A DNA stretch of 64,000 nt, from NCBI GenBank assembly GCA_022315425.1, contig JAIUPT010000028.1, positions 992,001 through 1,056,000 on the forward strand, written 5' to 3'. Positions 9,512-21,259 of this stretch are shown in pieces. This DNA is from Pseudevernia furfuracea (Eukaryota; Ascomycota; Lecanoromycetes; Lecanorales; Parmeliaceae). Made by a program: the position numbers and the translations under genes. Position 1 is the stretch's first letter, and each line of letters starts with the position of its first letter. The notes under the pieces were generated by a model that searched no databases, was not told the origin of the DNA, and worked only from the letters and a program-made list of their open reading frames with translations.

Positions 9512-10315
9512 AGATGCCAGCGAATATCACGAAGCACAGTACGGAAGAGACTGTTAGTCTCAGTCAACAACATCCGGAAGCGTCCGGTCGCTACCGAAAT
9601 TGAAGTCGAATAGAAAGACCGAGAAAGCTAAGAAGCCACTTCTTGGCCTTCCCAACGAGCTTCTGCATCTAATCATGAAATATTTGCATCCGGAAGGCAT
9701 CTTCTCCAAGCAAATCCGGGCCATCAAAGCTGTCCTTGGTTTCAACTGACTTGTTGCGATAGGAGCCGATAAAGAAGTCATGAGGCTCTCCATGACTTGC
9801 GGGCGTTATGAAGAGGCAGCGAAGATGCTCCTAGATGACAATTCGCGATAAGAGAAATACCAGCAAAAGCCGAAAGATTCAGAAAGGCCGAGCAGGAAAT
9901 GATTGGCGGAGAAGTGGAGGTAGAGAAATCCAACGCATTGCTTGCACCACGTTAAGTCCTAGGGCCGACGTAACCTTCGATCATGGATAAGGAGCGCACC
10001 GAGATACAACGTCCAGACCGACTGCAAGTATACGACGAGCACGTGCGTATTTTCAAGGAACGCGCTGTGTATCTGATGGATGTGGCACAGATTAGCACTG
10101 CGAACCACATGATCGACAAGTGGGCCCGGGCCATCCATATTGTCCAAAACAACGCGCGAAAAGACCTAAGAGCACCGTCCAGTCGTAGTAGGAAGGAGTC
10201 GCGAAAAGTAAAGAGTCAAAATCGGAAACTCTACTCCACCAAATTCAGTCGATACTCTAGATGCTTGCTGAGCAGCTTAGATCCTTCAATCACAGCGACA
10301 AGATCATCTTTGTAG
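9512..10315 (+). pseudogene. F-box gene debris
   Basis: An ATG at 9512 opens a 29-codon frame that stops. In the overlapping frame, KLKSNRKTEKAKKPLLGLP continues into NELLHLIMKYLHPEGIF, a typical N-terminal F-box, and stops at TGA near 9748. Further coding-like scraps follow: MRLSMTCGRYEEAAKMLL at about 9780, and an open frame 9983-10315. They are in different frames with no convincing splice sites. The most economical reading is a decayed F-box gene, but the later pieces may be unrelated. Confidence 0.4.
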
Positions 10316-10356
10316 AAAGAGCGTTTTCCAAACATCTTGACTTTCCCAGTATCAGG

Positions 10357-11667
10357 TTACCGATAGCGGAGCATCCATGAGGAAGATGTCTGTTTGTGAA
10401 ACTCTTTCTGGAACTTCAAGCGGTCTTTCCCAATGTCCCTATGCCCCCAACTGTCATCCACTTGTAATTTCCGCAGGTTTGGGTATGAGAAGCTGGGACG
10501 ATACAGATCGGACAAGAATTGTTCCTCATGTGGACGTGTCAAACTGTTGCCCGCAATTGTGGCAGTCTCAATGGATGCAGGAAGAATATCCACTGCCCTT
10601 GACATCTTGCCCCGTTGGAAGAGCATGTCAGTGTCTACCTTGACATGTTTGAGCGCTGTGAAGCCTCTCAAAGTGCCAATGAACTGACTTTGCCCAGAGC
10701 CGGTAGACAGAACGAGTTCCTCAAGTGTTCCTCTTGCGTTTTTCAACAGATCACTGATACGGTGCAGTCCCCATCCTGCACGATGCGCAATGTACTTAAA
10801 TGTTCGCAGTGCTTTGATGCTATTGCAAAGCTTCTCGAGCCCTTCCACACTCATTCCGCAGGTCTCCAAGAAGATGTGCTCAATAGTCGGGCTCGCGCCA
10901 GGATAACTAAGCCAACCGTCGCGATAGCAGTCTCGGTACATTCCGACCAAGTTGCGGCCATGCATGGATTGTATGCCTGGTAATGAGGCGAGCAGAGGAA
11001 ACATCTCCAGATCGCAGACGCCATTCTCAGAAGTGTCCTTTTCCAATACGTACACAGCCTTGAGCTTTGACAAGGCCCTGTCACCATGGACGTTGGGGGG
11101 TTGCTGTTTGATGGATCTTATCATCTCCTTCACTTGCTCCAGCTTGGTGTGGTCCAATCGAATCGTGAGCCTCCGAATGTTTGGGAGACAGGCAAGCATG
11201 AGGGCGAATAGATAGTCTTCATCGCCTGTATTGATCTTTTCAAGCCATCCCTCCACTTCATGTGACGGTATGAGTTCGGTCCGGCGGAGGATATCCCTCA
11301 AGTCAGCCTCGTCCACAAGGCTTCTTTTGCTTATAACTTCTGCCACCAAGGCCGTCCTTTCTCTGTTGCGAGGTCCTTCAAAGGTCCTCCAGCTTCTGTG
11401 GCCTCGAAATTCTACCGACTCAGGATAGAGCGCGATCCACGGTCGTGCACACATCTCGTACAGCATTTTCGCGGCGCCGACATGGTTGACCGATATCTTC
11501 GTGTATTCTGTTTTGAGTTGCCTATTTTCTTGCACGAAAGACGCTGCGATTTCCTTGACGCGATGACTTGTTCGACCGTAATTCTCGAGATCTGCTGGTT
11601 GGACTCGCTGTGATATGTGATAGATCAGCTCGTTCGGCAAAGCGTTGAACGACATGGTTAAAGGCAC
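10357..11667 (-). CDS. F-box protein, 436 aa
   Basis: A single uninterrupted frame. The N-terminus carries an F-box, FNALPNELIYHISQRVQPAD (about residues 7-26), with downstream LENYGRTSHRVKEIA. The rest resembles the irregular leucine-rich region of fungal F-box proteins (LPNIRRLTIRLD, IEHIFLETCGM, LRTFKYI, LEELVLSTGSG, LKHVKVDTDM). Such proteins act as substrate receptors of SCF ubiquitin ligases; the substrate is unknown. Translation may start at Met1 or at Met5, directly before FNALP. The divergent upstream gap to the HAD phosphatase gene is 301 bases. It is apparently intact, unlike the F-box debris on the other side. Confidence 0.8.
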   Translation of the reverse strand: MPLTMSFNALPNELIYHISQRVQPADLENYGRTSHRVKEIAASFVQENRQLKTEYTKISVNHVGAAKMLYEMCARPWIALYPESVEFRGHRSWRTFEGPRNRERTALVAEVISKRSLVDEADLRDILRRTELIPSHEVEGWLEKINTGDEDYLFALMLACLPNIRRLTIRLDHTKLEQVKEMIRSIKQQPPNVHGDRALSKLKAVYVLEKDTSENGVCDLEMFPLLASLPGIQSMHGRNLVGMYRDCYRDGWLSYPGASPTIEHIFLETCGMSVEGLEKLCNSIKALRTFKYIAHRAGWGLHRISDLLKNARGTLEELVLSTGSGQSQFIGTLRGFTALKHVKVDTDMLFQRGKMSRAVDILPASIETATIAGNSLTRPHEEQFLSDLYRPSFSYPNLRKLQVDDSWGHRDIGKDRLKFQKEFHKQTSSSWMLRYR

Positions 11668-11968
11668 AGAGAGTCAGAGCCAAGGTAATTGACAGACGCT
11701 CGATAAAAGTGGAAAAAAGCTTGACTTGAGAGAGTGCTCAAAGTAATGACTCGTAGAAAGCGTGCGGAGAGAGCGGGGCAGTGTCAACAGTCCTTGGCAA
11801 GCTTGGCACGAGCTGATGCCCCACTTATCACGCCAAAGCCTAGTGAAAAGTCCGGCAGAATTTGATATACCATATAATCTAGGTACATACCTCACCATCC
11901 ATCAATCCCGCAGCAATCAATCAAGGACGCCATCGTTGTGAAAATTTGTTACGGGGGTCAATTCCAAG
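11668..11968. other. divergent promoter between F-box gene and HAD phosphatase
   Basis: 301 bases between two start codons, so both promoters must lie here. No specific motif was recognised. Confidence 0.4.
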
Positions 11969-13023
11969 ATGCCTTTTCCTCAGACGTTAGAAGCAAAGCC
12001 AAAGTGCATCTTCTTTACCGATTTCGATGGTGCAGTCCATCCATTTGAAAACGTGGAACTGGCAATAGCTGACCAACGTGTAGGCACCATCACCCTTCAT
12101 GATAGCAATGACTGGATGGTAGATGCCGTTCTAGTCTTGTGCCAGCCCATTCAGCTCACATGACCTTCAGACGGACAATCTTGGCTTTGGCGGGGACCTT
12201 CGCCGGCAGGGAAATAAAGATGTCTTAGAAGGAAAAGACACCTTTAGGTATACGACCGCAACCCTAGAAAGAAGGGACAACTGGTAGTCTGATCAGCACT
12301 TTAGGGACTCCTTCAGAGCCATGATGGACAGCGTCAAAACGCCCTTTCCCGACTGCATCAAAGCGCTTTGCGATAACATCAAACTCGACCCATACTTCAA
12401 CGACTTCTACAAATGGTCGAGAGAGAATGGTGTCCCAGTCATTGTCCTCTCCTCGGGCATGACACCAATCATTCGAGCTCTCCTGGTTCATCTGATCGGT
12501 CCAGAAGGCAATGACATTGAGATTGTGAGCAATGAGGTTGTGGATAGGCCCCCAAAGAATACGAAAGAGGGGGGCGGCTGGCAAATCAAATTCCATGATG
12601 AAAGCGGCTTTGGGCACGACAAGTCTCTGACCATCCGACCCTATGCCAAGTATTTCGAGGAGCATCCCAAGGAGCCACGACCGACCATGTTCTATGCTGG
12701 AGATGGAGTATCAGATCTATCGGCAGCAAGGGAGACCGATCTATTATTTGCCAAAAAGGGCCACGGTGAGCTGACGGTTCAATCGATGGCTAGTTCTGAA
12801 CTTAACTGATTTCTTGTCAGACCTCATCACATACTGTGAGCGAGAAAGCGTTCCCTTCACAGTCTTCGAGGACTGGCAATCAATCCTTGCAACCACCAAG
12901 GCCATATTGTAAGCTCTATTTTGTCTCGATCACAAGAGAACAGCTGTTGACCGCCAAAACAATAGCGAAGGAAAGACCAGCGTCAAACAGCTGGCAGCCG
13001 AAAGCGCAGAGAAAGCTAGGTAA
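11969..13023 (+). CDS. HAD-superfamily phosphatase (phosphoserine phosphatase-like), 259 aa
   Basis: Six exons: 11969-12029, 12084-12118, 12171-12247, 12305-12765, 12821-12908 and 12966-13023. The spliced product carries HAD motif I as TDFDGTITLHDSND, with Asp18 nucleophile and Asp20, split by intron 1. It also has motif II VIVLSSGMTPII, a lysine-bearing GHDKSLTIR, and motif IV YAGDGVSDLSAA. It ends LAAESAEKAR. This is the cytosolic fungal HAD-IB-like phosphatase family often labelled phosphoserine phosphatase-like; the real substrate is not known from sequence. Every intron has GT-AG ends, although donor 1 is GTGCAG and donor 2 GTAGAT, which are weak. Length and motif spacing are normal, so it should be functional. 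Confidence 0.88.
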
Positions 13024-13998
13024 GCAGAAGAAATAATTGGGATACCGGGCCTTCGTAAGATTGCGATCGCAAGTATCCGAGCTCGTGCATATTGGAAAGA
13101 ACCAGCATTGCAAGATGACCATCGCTTTGGATAATAATTTGGTCCATTTACCGCTAGAATCGAAAGATAGATGCAAGTATGTAGACGTAGAAGACAAACT
13201 TGGATTGTTGACAGGATTAGACGGATCGCATGCACATGGGGTCGTTGACCCAGCAAGAGCAAGGCGATGCAAAAAACCCATGGAAACAAGCACGGAGAAA
13301 ACACTGTTGATTTCGCGTTTGAAACTAAGGTAGGCACCTGAAGCTGCAATCTGGCTCCTAGCTCAGGCGGCGTTCCCCCCCCCCAACGTAAGCCGCTGCT
13401 TTTAAGTTGACTTTGGGGCCACCCCTCACCACCAACCTTGGGTGCTGCATCCGCTACTGCCGGTCTGTCTTGCCTATGTCTGTCACTATAATGTTGCCAA
13501 ATGTCCGTCACTATTGTGCGTCTGAAAACATACAAAGATTCTACACAACCTGGACCCAAAGGGAAAACTCACCGGTGAGGGGTACTTTTGTTCTCCGGAC
13601 GACGAAAACGTCTGCTTCGCAACACGATTATTTTGGCAACGACAAGACTATGTACGACGAAATGCTCTAATTCAGCAAGGTTGTACAGTGGCTTCGAAAC
13701 TGCAATTGCGCCGCCGGGCTTTCTATATTTCTAGATCATTCGTCGTGTAGTCATCGTGATTCGCAAGAGGGGCATTGCTGTCCGCAGACCACAAATCCTC
13801 AGCGAGAACTTTTCCAAGTACAAGGGTAGGGACAGTGTGCTTCGGAAGACAATTGATCGCTCGCCAAAGAGACATGGAACCCAGATCTTTTATTACTCAG
13901 ACATCCGTCATATTCACCACAAAAGCCCTACTCCTGCTCAGCAACAGCAAACCCTGATCATCGCCCCAACTCCACCTCCCATCCGGGATACTTAGCGA
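13024..13998. other. gene-poor stretch
   Basis: No gene recognised. It contains a C-run (about 13374-13383). The open frames on both strands (for example 12930-13559 minus) show no family motif. Confidence 0.35.
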
Positions 13999-15460
13999 TC
14001 AAGTCGCTGTGAAGACCACCAGAACCATCACGATGAAAAGCACAAAAACCGGAACATGGGCGGTCGGTGCAGATGAAGTGTCCGATGGCTTGCTTTGGGC
14101 TGCAGCTACCAACGTCTTCTCGGCCCTACTGAAGGCGTAGCACGCAGTCGGGAGTGGTGTAGAGTAACCCTGAGAGAACGGCTGAGTGTCTGCAGGTTTT
14201 ACCAGGACGAGGTTCAATGCCTCTTGAAATACTTCCAACGCGTCAACCCCAATCGATGGTACGATCAGAGTGAGATTGTGGTATACTTGATTAGTAGGGA
14301 GAGATGCCGGGGCAGGGTCGCAGGAGACGTTGACGTTGTGAACCTGCGAGACTATCGCGTCCAGTGTGGGAATGTCGAGGGTCACACCAACCTGTACACT
14401 GACAGGGAGCCCACCTATGGCGACAACGAAAGTGACAGAGGGGCGGAAGGAGAGCTGAATGCCAATGTTCAAATCTTGTGTTGACGATGTAAAAGGAATT
14501 GGAGTAAGGGTCGATTGGTTGCTAATACCATTAGATTGCTTGAAGATATTCACTCAAGAACAAGATGCTTACAAGCCAAGAGATATCGACTGGTTAAGAG
14601 ATTCCAACGGAAGAAGCAGCTCAGAGCCAGGTGGAACCTACGCCGAAACAACATTAGTCTTAATCGTCGAAGCTTGCATAACCCACTTGCCTGGAAATCG
14701 AAGCCGTACGTAAAGTTGACATTGTTCGTGGTATTGATCCATCCATAAATTTCCGGGTTCAGAGTAGCCGTGATGGTTAGATCACCAATCTATGAAATAA
14801 GCCAAGAACAATCCACGGCAGAATGCGAGAAACATACGCTTTTCGTGAAAGTTTTCGAAGGTAAAGCCACCGTGAAGTCATTCGTTTGGTTGGACGCATT
14901 CAGGTTGACGGTGAACTCAAAATGAGCGCTTAATGCGTCGAACGTCGCACCCACCCAGAGGCCTGAGAAGTCGAAGTCGGGGTGCATTTCAAGGACATCA
15001 GCGGGGGTCGGGATTTGGCTGCCAGGGAATGGGTCGTCTGGAATCTTGCCACCGCCAGAGAGACTAACGTTGCCAAAAACGTCACAATTGGCACAGGCGA
15101 TGCTGAAGTCTTGATGTCTACAATACTGTAAGTCTTTGCCATGAGATGAGAGTGATGTCCTTACATGGGTACACTCCCATCGTATATGACTGGAGGGTAT
15201 ATTCTGCCATCAATGATAATGTCTAAAGGCTCGTTGATCTCGACCGGCGTAGGGGGCGACGTGGCAGACGGAAGCAGTTGAGCAAAGTATGAAGAGATCT
15301 CTCCGGCGAGTACTCCACCCAATGATGTAGCAGCATCAAAGTGACCCTGGGAAGTTGTTGTTGTTGCCGAAATGGATGTTGCAGTGGGCTGGCCAGTTTG
15401 TCCTACTGCACAAACCGTGAGCACTGCAACGAGTGCAACAGTGACGGACTGGAGGTACAT
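13999..15460 (-). CDS. secreted, probably GPI-anchored protein of unknown function, 420 aa
   Basis: Five exons on the minus strand: 15165-15460, 14838-15117, 14691-14789, 14573-14637 and 13999-14521. The start at 15460 was chosen because it opens a signal peptide (YLQSVTVALVAVLTVCAVG). A Thr/Ser-rich linker follows, then beta-rich sequence with one Cys pair (IACANCDVFGN) and many N-glycosylation sites (NASNQTN, NTTNN, NLT). The C-terminus ends in a short hydrophobic tail (VPVFVLFIVMVLVVF) after small residues, as in GPI-anchored wall proteins. Intron 3 is GC-AG (GCAAGT donor at 14685-14690). No catalytic domain is recognised. It probably lies in the cell wall or plasma membrane outer face. 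Confidence 0.75.
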
Positions 15461-17396
15461 GATGGAGAAAGTATTGCCCCGCAGCTTCGATTTTGAGCTG
15501 GTGTTTATCTCACAAAGAACAAACAGAGAGTCTGGCGAGCGAGACCGAGGACTACATAGAATCAAACACACAGGCTGCTCAACCTTTAAGTCTTTCGACA
15601 GGGGAGACCCCACACTTGTATTGTGGAGACTTGGGTCAATTGTTAGTTTATACTTCATCTGGACTTCACGAGACAAACTGCGTTCAGCTCCTTCTCAAGG
15701 GTGTGGGGTGAGGTTCTGGGAAGCCCAGCAATACTCATTTAACCAATTAAACGCGCGTGTTTTTCAGATCGCCCGTAGCCTGTAGATCGAATCCTTCCAG
15801 AGTGACTACCAATAACGTGGATAGGGCAGTCACTCGGCACAAATGCCGAACTAATGATCAATGAGAACGAGAAGGCTTCTTCTATGCGCTGCGGACTGTT
15901 CTGCAGCTAGTCTAAAGATTTTCAGAAACGCCAAAAGCGGTATTGATTGGAGAAGCTCATGCAAAGCAGGTTTACGCGAGGAGAATCTAACGCAAGGCTA
16001 GAGCACATGTGATTTTTAGGGATGACATTCTTCAATAACCCGCGGTGGAACTTCGCTTACCCTAGAGTAACGAGAGCTAACATCAATTGCGGCTGTAAGA
16101 CGTCAGGGGATAATAACAGAAAAGTGCAGCTGTCAGGGGTCCCTAGATCGCGACTACCAGACTCGGTATTCTTAGCGGCCTGTCAGGCTGTGATAGAAGG
16201 GAAGAGACACTAGGAAGTAGCTTGTATCCCTGTCATAGTCTAGATTGATGGGAACAATACTGCTGATCTATGCTAAAAGCTGCCGTCAGCACACAGCACA
16301 TACACAAGGCGTCATAAGTAACGTATAGGTTATCGACTTACGTCGACGGCGTTGTGGTTAGAGTACGTAGAAGCCCACCTCAGAAGCGGAAATCTCCTTC
16401 CACAGTATCCAGCACAGACCAGGCTATCCCGGCATGAAAGCGAATACCTAGTCATTTGTGAGCACGGACGAGTGTGATTGTTGTCGGAGCTTTGGTGGCT
16501 TATATTCGAGGTGTCTTGCGGGACACGACCCGGTCCGTTGTACTCTTTGGGAAATATTAGTCTCCGAATACATGCGAGAGACTTTGGAAAAATATAGCTT
16601 ATTATCCAAAGCTTCCAGAGCTGCGAGGCATCCTACTTGATGCATATCAGAGATGCTGTGTTTTAAGGCAGTCTTGCAGAAAGTGAAACACAAACATGCT
16701 GCCCAAAGGAATATGAGGGTGTGAGGCATTTTTTTCGATTTCCTCGTTCTTTATCTTTGAGGCAGTCTTGAAGCAACAGTCTCTTCCCTCCTCAGAAATA
16801 AAAACAACCGTGCGAGACCTTTCTGTTGGAGGCATGTCAGATTTTCAAGCAGTACCATCAGAGTACCTTTGCCTGTTTGGTTGGGCACAGAGTGTCTCAG
16901 TGCGGCCCGTTTGCATAGTGGCTCTGTACATCGTCGATCCATGAGATTAGATAAGAGAGATATGCACCTCTCCCACGCTTTTGCTCGGAGTGTCGGGAGA
17001 CCAGTGCTCCCCAATCAGTACGTGGCGTAGCGATGGGGGTGCAGTCCCATAATGTTCTACCGTCGCGCCCGCCATTGGACAAGCCAGCTAGACTATCGTG
17101 ATTTGAACTCTGAGACCCGTAGAATAGGAGGTATAAAATTCGACAATATTTTATCCAAGGGGGAATAGGCCTGACAGTGTACTCTACCGTACCTCGAGTA
17201 ACAGAAGGTACCGGCGAACAGCTGCCTGCTGTACTCGTACCTGATAGACGGGGAAGCGGGCCCGTCAGACTAGTATATGCAAAGCGACAGTTTTTTGCAC
17301 GACAATCCTCGGGTCAGCCTTCCCTATAGCCTTGGCAACCACTACTCTACTACTAGCGCTATCAAGCAACCATTTTCATCTCTCATCACCAAAGAA
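15461..17396. other. 1.9 kb with no gene seen
   Basis: No coding, tRNA or repeat feature could be supported. Several minus-strand open frames between 16448 and 17082 lack motifs. The right end must hold the promoter of the ribosomal protein gene. Confidence 0.35.
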
Positions 17397-18136
17397 ATGC
17401 CAGCGCAGACCATGCCACCCCTCCTACGCTTCCCTTTCCTCCTTCCCTCGCTGTTTCGGCCCATTTTGCCGGCATCCATTAAGATTTCCAGCACAATCAC
17501 AAACCGCACCCTCTCAACAACGGCTCCTCTCTCCGCAACCCTAATGCAAGTGCTCAGAAAGCCCCGCCAACCTCAACGCGCCCGTCATCCCGTATCGCCA
17601 GCGCTGGTGAACAGACCGCATATGAAGGGTGTGTGTCTGAGGGTCGTCAACAATTTCAAGCCGAAAAAGCCGAACTCGGCCGAGAGGAAGGTGGCGAGGG
17701 TCAGGCTGAGTAGCGGGAGGGCTGTTACTTGCTATATTCCTGGGGAAGGTGGGTGAATGCTCCCCTTTTTTGCTGGTGGTAGTCAGAGGGTAAGGGGAGG
17801 GAAAAGGAGTGACGAGAGGTTTTGGAGAGGCGGAGGGTTCAAAGGGATGGAGATGGAGATGGTAGAGAGTGACTGCTTGGCTAACCGAGTTGTGATACAG
17901 GGCACAATGTGCAGCAACACAGTGTCGTGCTGGTTAGAGGGGGAAGGAGTCAGGATTGTCCCGGTGTGAGATACCATCTTGTTAGAGGAGCAATGGATTT
18001 GGTGAGCTGCCTACTGAAAAACTCATGTGGTTGATCAAGTTTGATGAGCTAACGTTATGGACAGGGTGGCGTTGGGAATCGCATTACCGCTCGGTCAAAG
18101 TATGGGACTAAGAAGCCGAAATCGGCAGCGGCTTAA
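17397..18136 (+). CDS. mrps12: mitochondrial small-subunit ribosomal protein uS12m, 174 aa
   Basis: Exons 17397-17748, 17901-18001 and 18065-18136. The product has a hydrophobic/basic, Ser/Thr-rich N-terminal extension typical of mitochondrial import, then the conserved uS12 core: ATLMQVLRKPR, HMKGVCLRV, KPKKPNSAERKVARVRLS, YIPGEGHNVQQHSVVLVRGG, DCPGVRYHLVRGAMD. It ends ARSKYGTKKPKSAAA. uS12 lines the decoding centre of the mitoribosome. An in-frame upstream ATG at 17277 exists, but the leader it adds is not needed; 17397 or 17412 are likelier starts. Its 3' end is only 147 bases from that of the convergent GATA factor gene. Confidence 0.95.
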
Positions 18137-18283
18137 GGATGGTGACCAAAAGTTTGTCTATAGGATACCTTATATAGAGCGGAACATAGTGAGCGCTTCC
18201 AGAAACAAAGCCTGAATTGCATGCGACGCTCCAATGTATGGCCAATGGTATCTCCCGAGCATGTAAATGTCTGTACAGTGTAT

Positions 18284-20272
18284 TCAACCATCTCCACCCA
18301 GCTCCTCGAGCTCCCGCTCTTTTGCTCTCAGTTCTAACCTTATCTGCTCCACTTCCATTCTCAGCTTTGCTCTCTTCTCTCTCAACTCCCACCCACCAGG
18401 ATCACTGCTCGTGCTTTGCCTAGGCCCGTTGTTAGGAGGCGGTAGTTGATATCGTTGCGGTTGGGATTCTGGAAGTGAGTGTCGATGTAGTAGCGGCTGC
18501 TGTTGCTGCTGGCCTATACCGGATAGATTGGGATCGATCGGCATATCATTTTCAACCGCGGATTGGGGATGGTTCAAAATGGATGAGATGGAGCTGAGCC
18601 GTTTTGCGCTTCCACTTTCTGGGGTAGACGGTGAGGGGTTGTCCTGATCCGTGTTGGAATGGCTTCGCTTTCGAGACGAAGAGCCCGGAAGTGGGCTCAA
18701 TCTAGGATACGATCCAGGGTCGGAAGGACGATGCATAGAGGACTCATGCATGCTAGATGAATCATGCATGTTGGATAGAGAGGGAAGGGTCTGTTGTGGA
18801 TGGCTCGATGGTCGCCTTCGTTGATCCGGTCGTTGATTTAACTGATAGCCCGTGAAATCCACTCCTATGGGAGGTGGCTCGTATTGATGCCGATGTTCTA
18901 ATTGACGCTCGTGCTGGCGAAGAGTGAGGTTGGCAGGGTTATTGGGGTCCATGCTGGACTCAATGCGCTGTCTGTTTCTGACTTCGGGACTGTCGAGATG
19001 GCCTGGAGTTGGACGAAGGTCAGGGTTGAGAGGTCCAGCTTCCATGCTTGAATAAGCTCGTTGCTTGCCCCGAACTTCGTGACTTTCATGATGTGGAGTA
19101 GGCGACGGTGAGACGGGAAAGGTTGAGAGTTGAGAAGCATTTGGATCTTGTTCGTTGGTAGCAGGCACTACCCTTTTTCTCCGCTTGATAACGGATTTCT
19201 TCATAGCAACTGGTCGATGTACGCCGTGAAGTTTATGATAAAGTCCTAGAAAGTATTAGCTACGCTAGGATCGAGTTCAGACATTACTCTTACCGCAGGC
19301 GTTACATATCGTTCGGCCGCTTTCATCTCTCCGCCAGAGGGGCGTGATAGTTGTGCCGCAATTCTGGCAAGAAAGTACAAGACTTGTAGTGCTTTGGTTG
19401 ATTGTAGAGGTATCTTGTGCAATTGAGGGTCGTGGACTCATATCTTCTTGGGATGTATTAGCAGCGTACGATTCGTCGCCTTGCTGAAGATCAGTGGGGG
19501 TGGCAGCGCCTGGTACGGGATTATAAGCAACCTGCGTTGTCTTTGAAACTCGATTGTTGAACGATGGACAGCCGTTACAGCCATCTGCGCCTCCAGTACC
19601 ATTGCAATGCCCTCCTCCAGGACAAGAGCCTTTGGGTATCTGACCCGCTGCTACGTAGGTAGCTCGGTGGTGATTTCCCACATCGGTAGCCAGAGGGGAG
19701 ACACTTCGTTGAGGCTCTTGGTTATCCATCTCCGAGCCGTGCGCCGAGGCAGGATTTGAAGAAGGCCTCTTCATGTTTGTTGGTCGAGGTATGTTTCGTA
19801 CCTTTGAATACAATCCGCAAGCGTTGCAGATAGTCGAACCATTTGGCGATCGACGCCAAAGAGGTGTGCGTGTAGTGGCGCAATTACTGAAAATCGTTTG
19901 TCAGTCTCCTACCGCAGGCAACGATTTCACACTTGCATAGCTTTGTGCATACCTGCAAATCTGACCCAGAGGAGGTTGACTGTTGATGGGGGCATATTGC
20001 GAGTCTGCATGACGCCCCTGTAGGTGAGACTCTCCGTTGTCGTTCCCATTCTCGAACGGTCCATCTCCTGATGTTCGATCCCCACTGGATCCGGGAAAAG
20101 TTGCAGATGCTTCCGGTTCCAACACCGAGCCAGACATGCTTTCTCCGTTGCTCTCTCGACCACTCCGCGAATGCTGTAGAAGCTGCTCCGCCGCTTCGAA
20201 ATCAACGTCCGACGATTGCCTCTGGAATTGGTCATACTGCTGATGTAGTACCGAAGTGTCTTGCGGACCCAT
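18284..20272 (-). CDS. sreA: SreA/Urbs1-type GATA repressor of iron uptake, 624 aa
   Basis: Exons 19953-20272, 19294-19886 and 18284-19245. The product has two GATA fingers: CSNCATTRTPLWRRS with Cys 106, 109, 127 and 130, and CQNCGTTITPLWRRD with Cys 280, 283, 301 and 304. Both are completed across splice junctions. Between them lies the cysteine-rich block CPGGGHCNGTGGADGCNGC (Cys 195, 201, 210, 213), which is diagnostic of the SreA/SRE/Urbs1/Fep1 family and is thought to sense iron. The second finger is followed by the basic stretch KKSVIKRRKRVV. The C-terminus is a predicted coiled coil (REKRAKLRMEVEQIRLEL). Family members are nuclear repressors of siderophore synthesis and iron uptake when iron is sufficient. 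No siderophore genes lie in this window. Confidence 0.95.
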
Positions 20273-21259
20273 CTCTTATTTCTCCGCCCCAATGAGGCCT
20301 TTTATCCTACCATGTTGTTGACCAAAAGGGTAGTCTTGTTGGGTGGTGGTGTTAAAGCGAACGTTGATGAGGGTGTTCAGGGGAAGATTCACAGGCCTGC
20401 GCTCTGAATGCTGTACGCACGATGTACGAGTAGAACAATTGCGGAGAAACCGGGAAGACAGCCTCGGAGTTATCAAGGGCCACGCGACGGGTGCCTCCTA
20501 TGGTAGATTGATCTATAGTCTTAGGCTCTTAGCTTGGCTTGCCAGATCTTGCAAGCGAGTCGTGACAGGAAAGACTGAAGCTTAAGGCTTCAGCAGCAAT
20601 AATAGATAGTATGTGCTCGATATGGTCTACCGCCGTTGAGTGTATTGTTCCTTCCAGGGGGAATAGGGGTCAGCTCTTCTCTTTTCAGTGATCTACAGAT
20701 GCAGATCAAGTCGGAAGGATGTATATAGATAGCCACAAGTAGATGTGAAAGTCATAACGGCAGACTCGAGCCTGAAGAAGGCGCCTGAATTTCGGTGACC
20801 CACCCGATCGGATTCGCTTGCATTTACCCTATTCGCGTGAGGCAAGCTTAAAAGCCACACTAAATCCCCGGATTGCATTATTATAAATCCCTTTTATCTA
20901 TTTCTCATTGGCTGTGAATGCTCTGGTCGAATTCAATAAATTTAGATGATAAGATTAAACAATGTGTCGGTCTCGGGCAAGCTCTGTGACACTAGGTATG
21001 TGTAGGATGATGGACGACATCCAGCATATAATGCCCCAGGCGATGGCTTATCAAGCAGTCCATTTTCTACATTCAACACCTGACATGGTATAGTTCAGAA
21101 AATAACCTCATCCCAACATATCCTGCTAATACTATTACATTTTTGCCTTCCTCTTTCGACAATAGATACAGGCACATTGAACAGGCAGTTCGGCTGTATT
21201 AAAGCGCGGCGCTCTTCCTTGCCCTCACCATTCCATGGAACTCCTCCATTTTGAGAGTT
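20273..21259. other. upstream region of sreA
   Basis: About 1 kb between the sreA start and the TVP15 3' end. It should contain the sreA promoter. No classical ATCWGATAA site was picked out by eye. No gene is seen. Confidence 0.4.

Noticed and set aside
15461..17396. Searched for tRNA genes (A and B box) in this long gap
   Set aside because: Only partial B-box-like strings were found, with no matching A box or cloverleaf.
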